NCBI GenBank assembly: GCA_029977665.1
Contig: JAPOKK010000012.1
Location: forward strand, 1 to 32,610
DNA length: 32,610 nt
Origin: Pseudomonadota bacterium
Lineage (GTDB): Bacteria > Pseudomonadota > Gammaproteobacteria > Ga0077536
Direction: 5' to 3'
Part shown: piece by piece, positions 32,322-32,610 of the stretch
How positions within the stretch are numbered: the first letter of the stretch is position 1
Layout of the letters: each line of letters opens with the position of its first letter
Translations under genes and position numbers: made by a program
The notes under the pieces: generated by a model
The model's input: the letters and a program-made list of their open reading frames with translations, nothing else
Told to the model about the DNA's origin: nothing
The model's database searches: none

Positions 32322-32610
32322 TCACAAGATGTAACCGCGCTCGTCGTGCTCGCCGATATCGAGGCCCTCGGTCTCGCGCTCGGGAGCGACGCGCAGTCCG
32401 ACCACGGCCTGGGTCAGCTTGAGCAGCAGCCAGGTCGCCACGCCACACCACACCGCCGTGGCAATGACGCCGACGGCCTGGGTGAGCAACTGCGCTCCCA
32501 TGGTCGCGCCTTCCGCGTAGCCGATGCCGCCGAGGGACTCGGACACGAACACGCCCGCCAACAGGGTGCCGAGGATGCCGCCCACGCCGTGCACCGGGAA
32601 GACGTCGAGC
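32322..32610 (-). CDS. amt: Ammonium transporter Amt/AmtB family, C-terminal part only
   Basis: The frame is open from the window edge to TGA at 32322-32324, about 95 residues. The visible VFPVHGVGGILGTLLAGVF segment is the Amt helix with the pore His of the twin-His pair, followed by two more hydrophobic segments (LLTQAVGVIATAVWCGVATWLLLKL) and the cytoplasmic tail GLDIGEHDERGYIL, which in AmtB contacts the PII protein GlnK. The transporter brings ammonium into the cell. The rest of the gene, and any glnK, lies beyond the window. Confidence 0.93.
   Translation of the reverse strand, partial: LDVFPVHGVGGILGTLLAGVFVSESLGGIGYAEGATMGAQLLTQAVGVIATAVWCGVATWLLLKLTQAVVGLRVAPERETEGLDIGEHDERGYIL

Noticed and set aside
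30148-32334. 728-codon open frame antisense to aroE and the CNB-rhodanese gene
   Set aside because: Shadow frame; both minus-strand genes are clear.

Overview
The window reads as chromosomal backbone of a GC-rich, motile gammaproteobacterium. LptD-SurA-PdxA-RsmA gene order, a full-length fused CysG, a sodium-type PomA/PomB stator, ispG-mpl and the nth/rnfB-metG-apbC-dcd neighbourhood (recalled as similar to Pseudomonas) support this. Genus cannot be told from the sequence. No tRNA, rRNA, CRISPR array, insertion sequence or phage gene was seen. Coding density is high; starts are often GTG (once TTG), and most neighbouring genes overlap or nearly abut.

Layout. (1) 1-267 (+): end of a small FHA-domain gene. 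(2) 12095-387 (-): a long co-directional block: metG, soluble rnfB, nth, a DUF1841 gene, a three-gene partner-switching set (GAF-PP2C phosphatase, HATPase kinase, STAS protein), an MCE lipid ABC transporter (MlaE-, MlaF- and MlaD-like proteins plus a PqiC-like lipoprotein), and a CHASE2 class III cyclase. (3) 12217-13929 (+): apbC and dcd. (4) 16576-13949 (-): motA/pomA, motB/pomB and a PilZ gene. (5) 16805-19168 (+): cysG and an OmpR-type response regulator. (6) 20107-19184 (-): a ROK sugar kinase. (7) 20203-29670 (+): ispG, a small membrane protein, mpl, a LON-substrate-binding-domain protein, lptD, surA, pdxA, rsmA. (8) 29671-30093: the only large non-coding stretch, with DnaA-box-like sites around the most AT-rich DNA in the window. 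(9) 32610-30094 (-): end of an ammonium transporter, a cyclic-nucleotide-binding/rhodanese fusion, and aroE.

How the genes fit together. Several act on the cell envelope: the MCE transporter (lipid traffic), lptD and surA (LPS insertion and outer membrane protein folding), mpl (murein recycling) and ispG (isoprenoid precursors). A second theme is signalling: partner switching next to the lipid transporter, a class III cyclase at one end with a cyclic-nucleotide-binding protein at the other, a PilZ protein behind the motor stator genes, and an orphan response regulator.

The two observations most worth following are: (a) the STAS protein sits in the MlaB position, is translationally coupled to the permease, and is preceded by its own apparent kinase and phosphatase, suggesting a phospho-switched lipid transporter; and (b) a cluster of DnaA-box-like 9-mers beside an AT-rich island between rsmA and aroE, a candidate DnaA-binding locus or replication origin. 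Both are inferences from sequence only.
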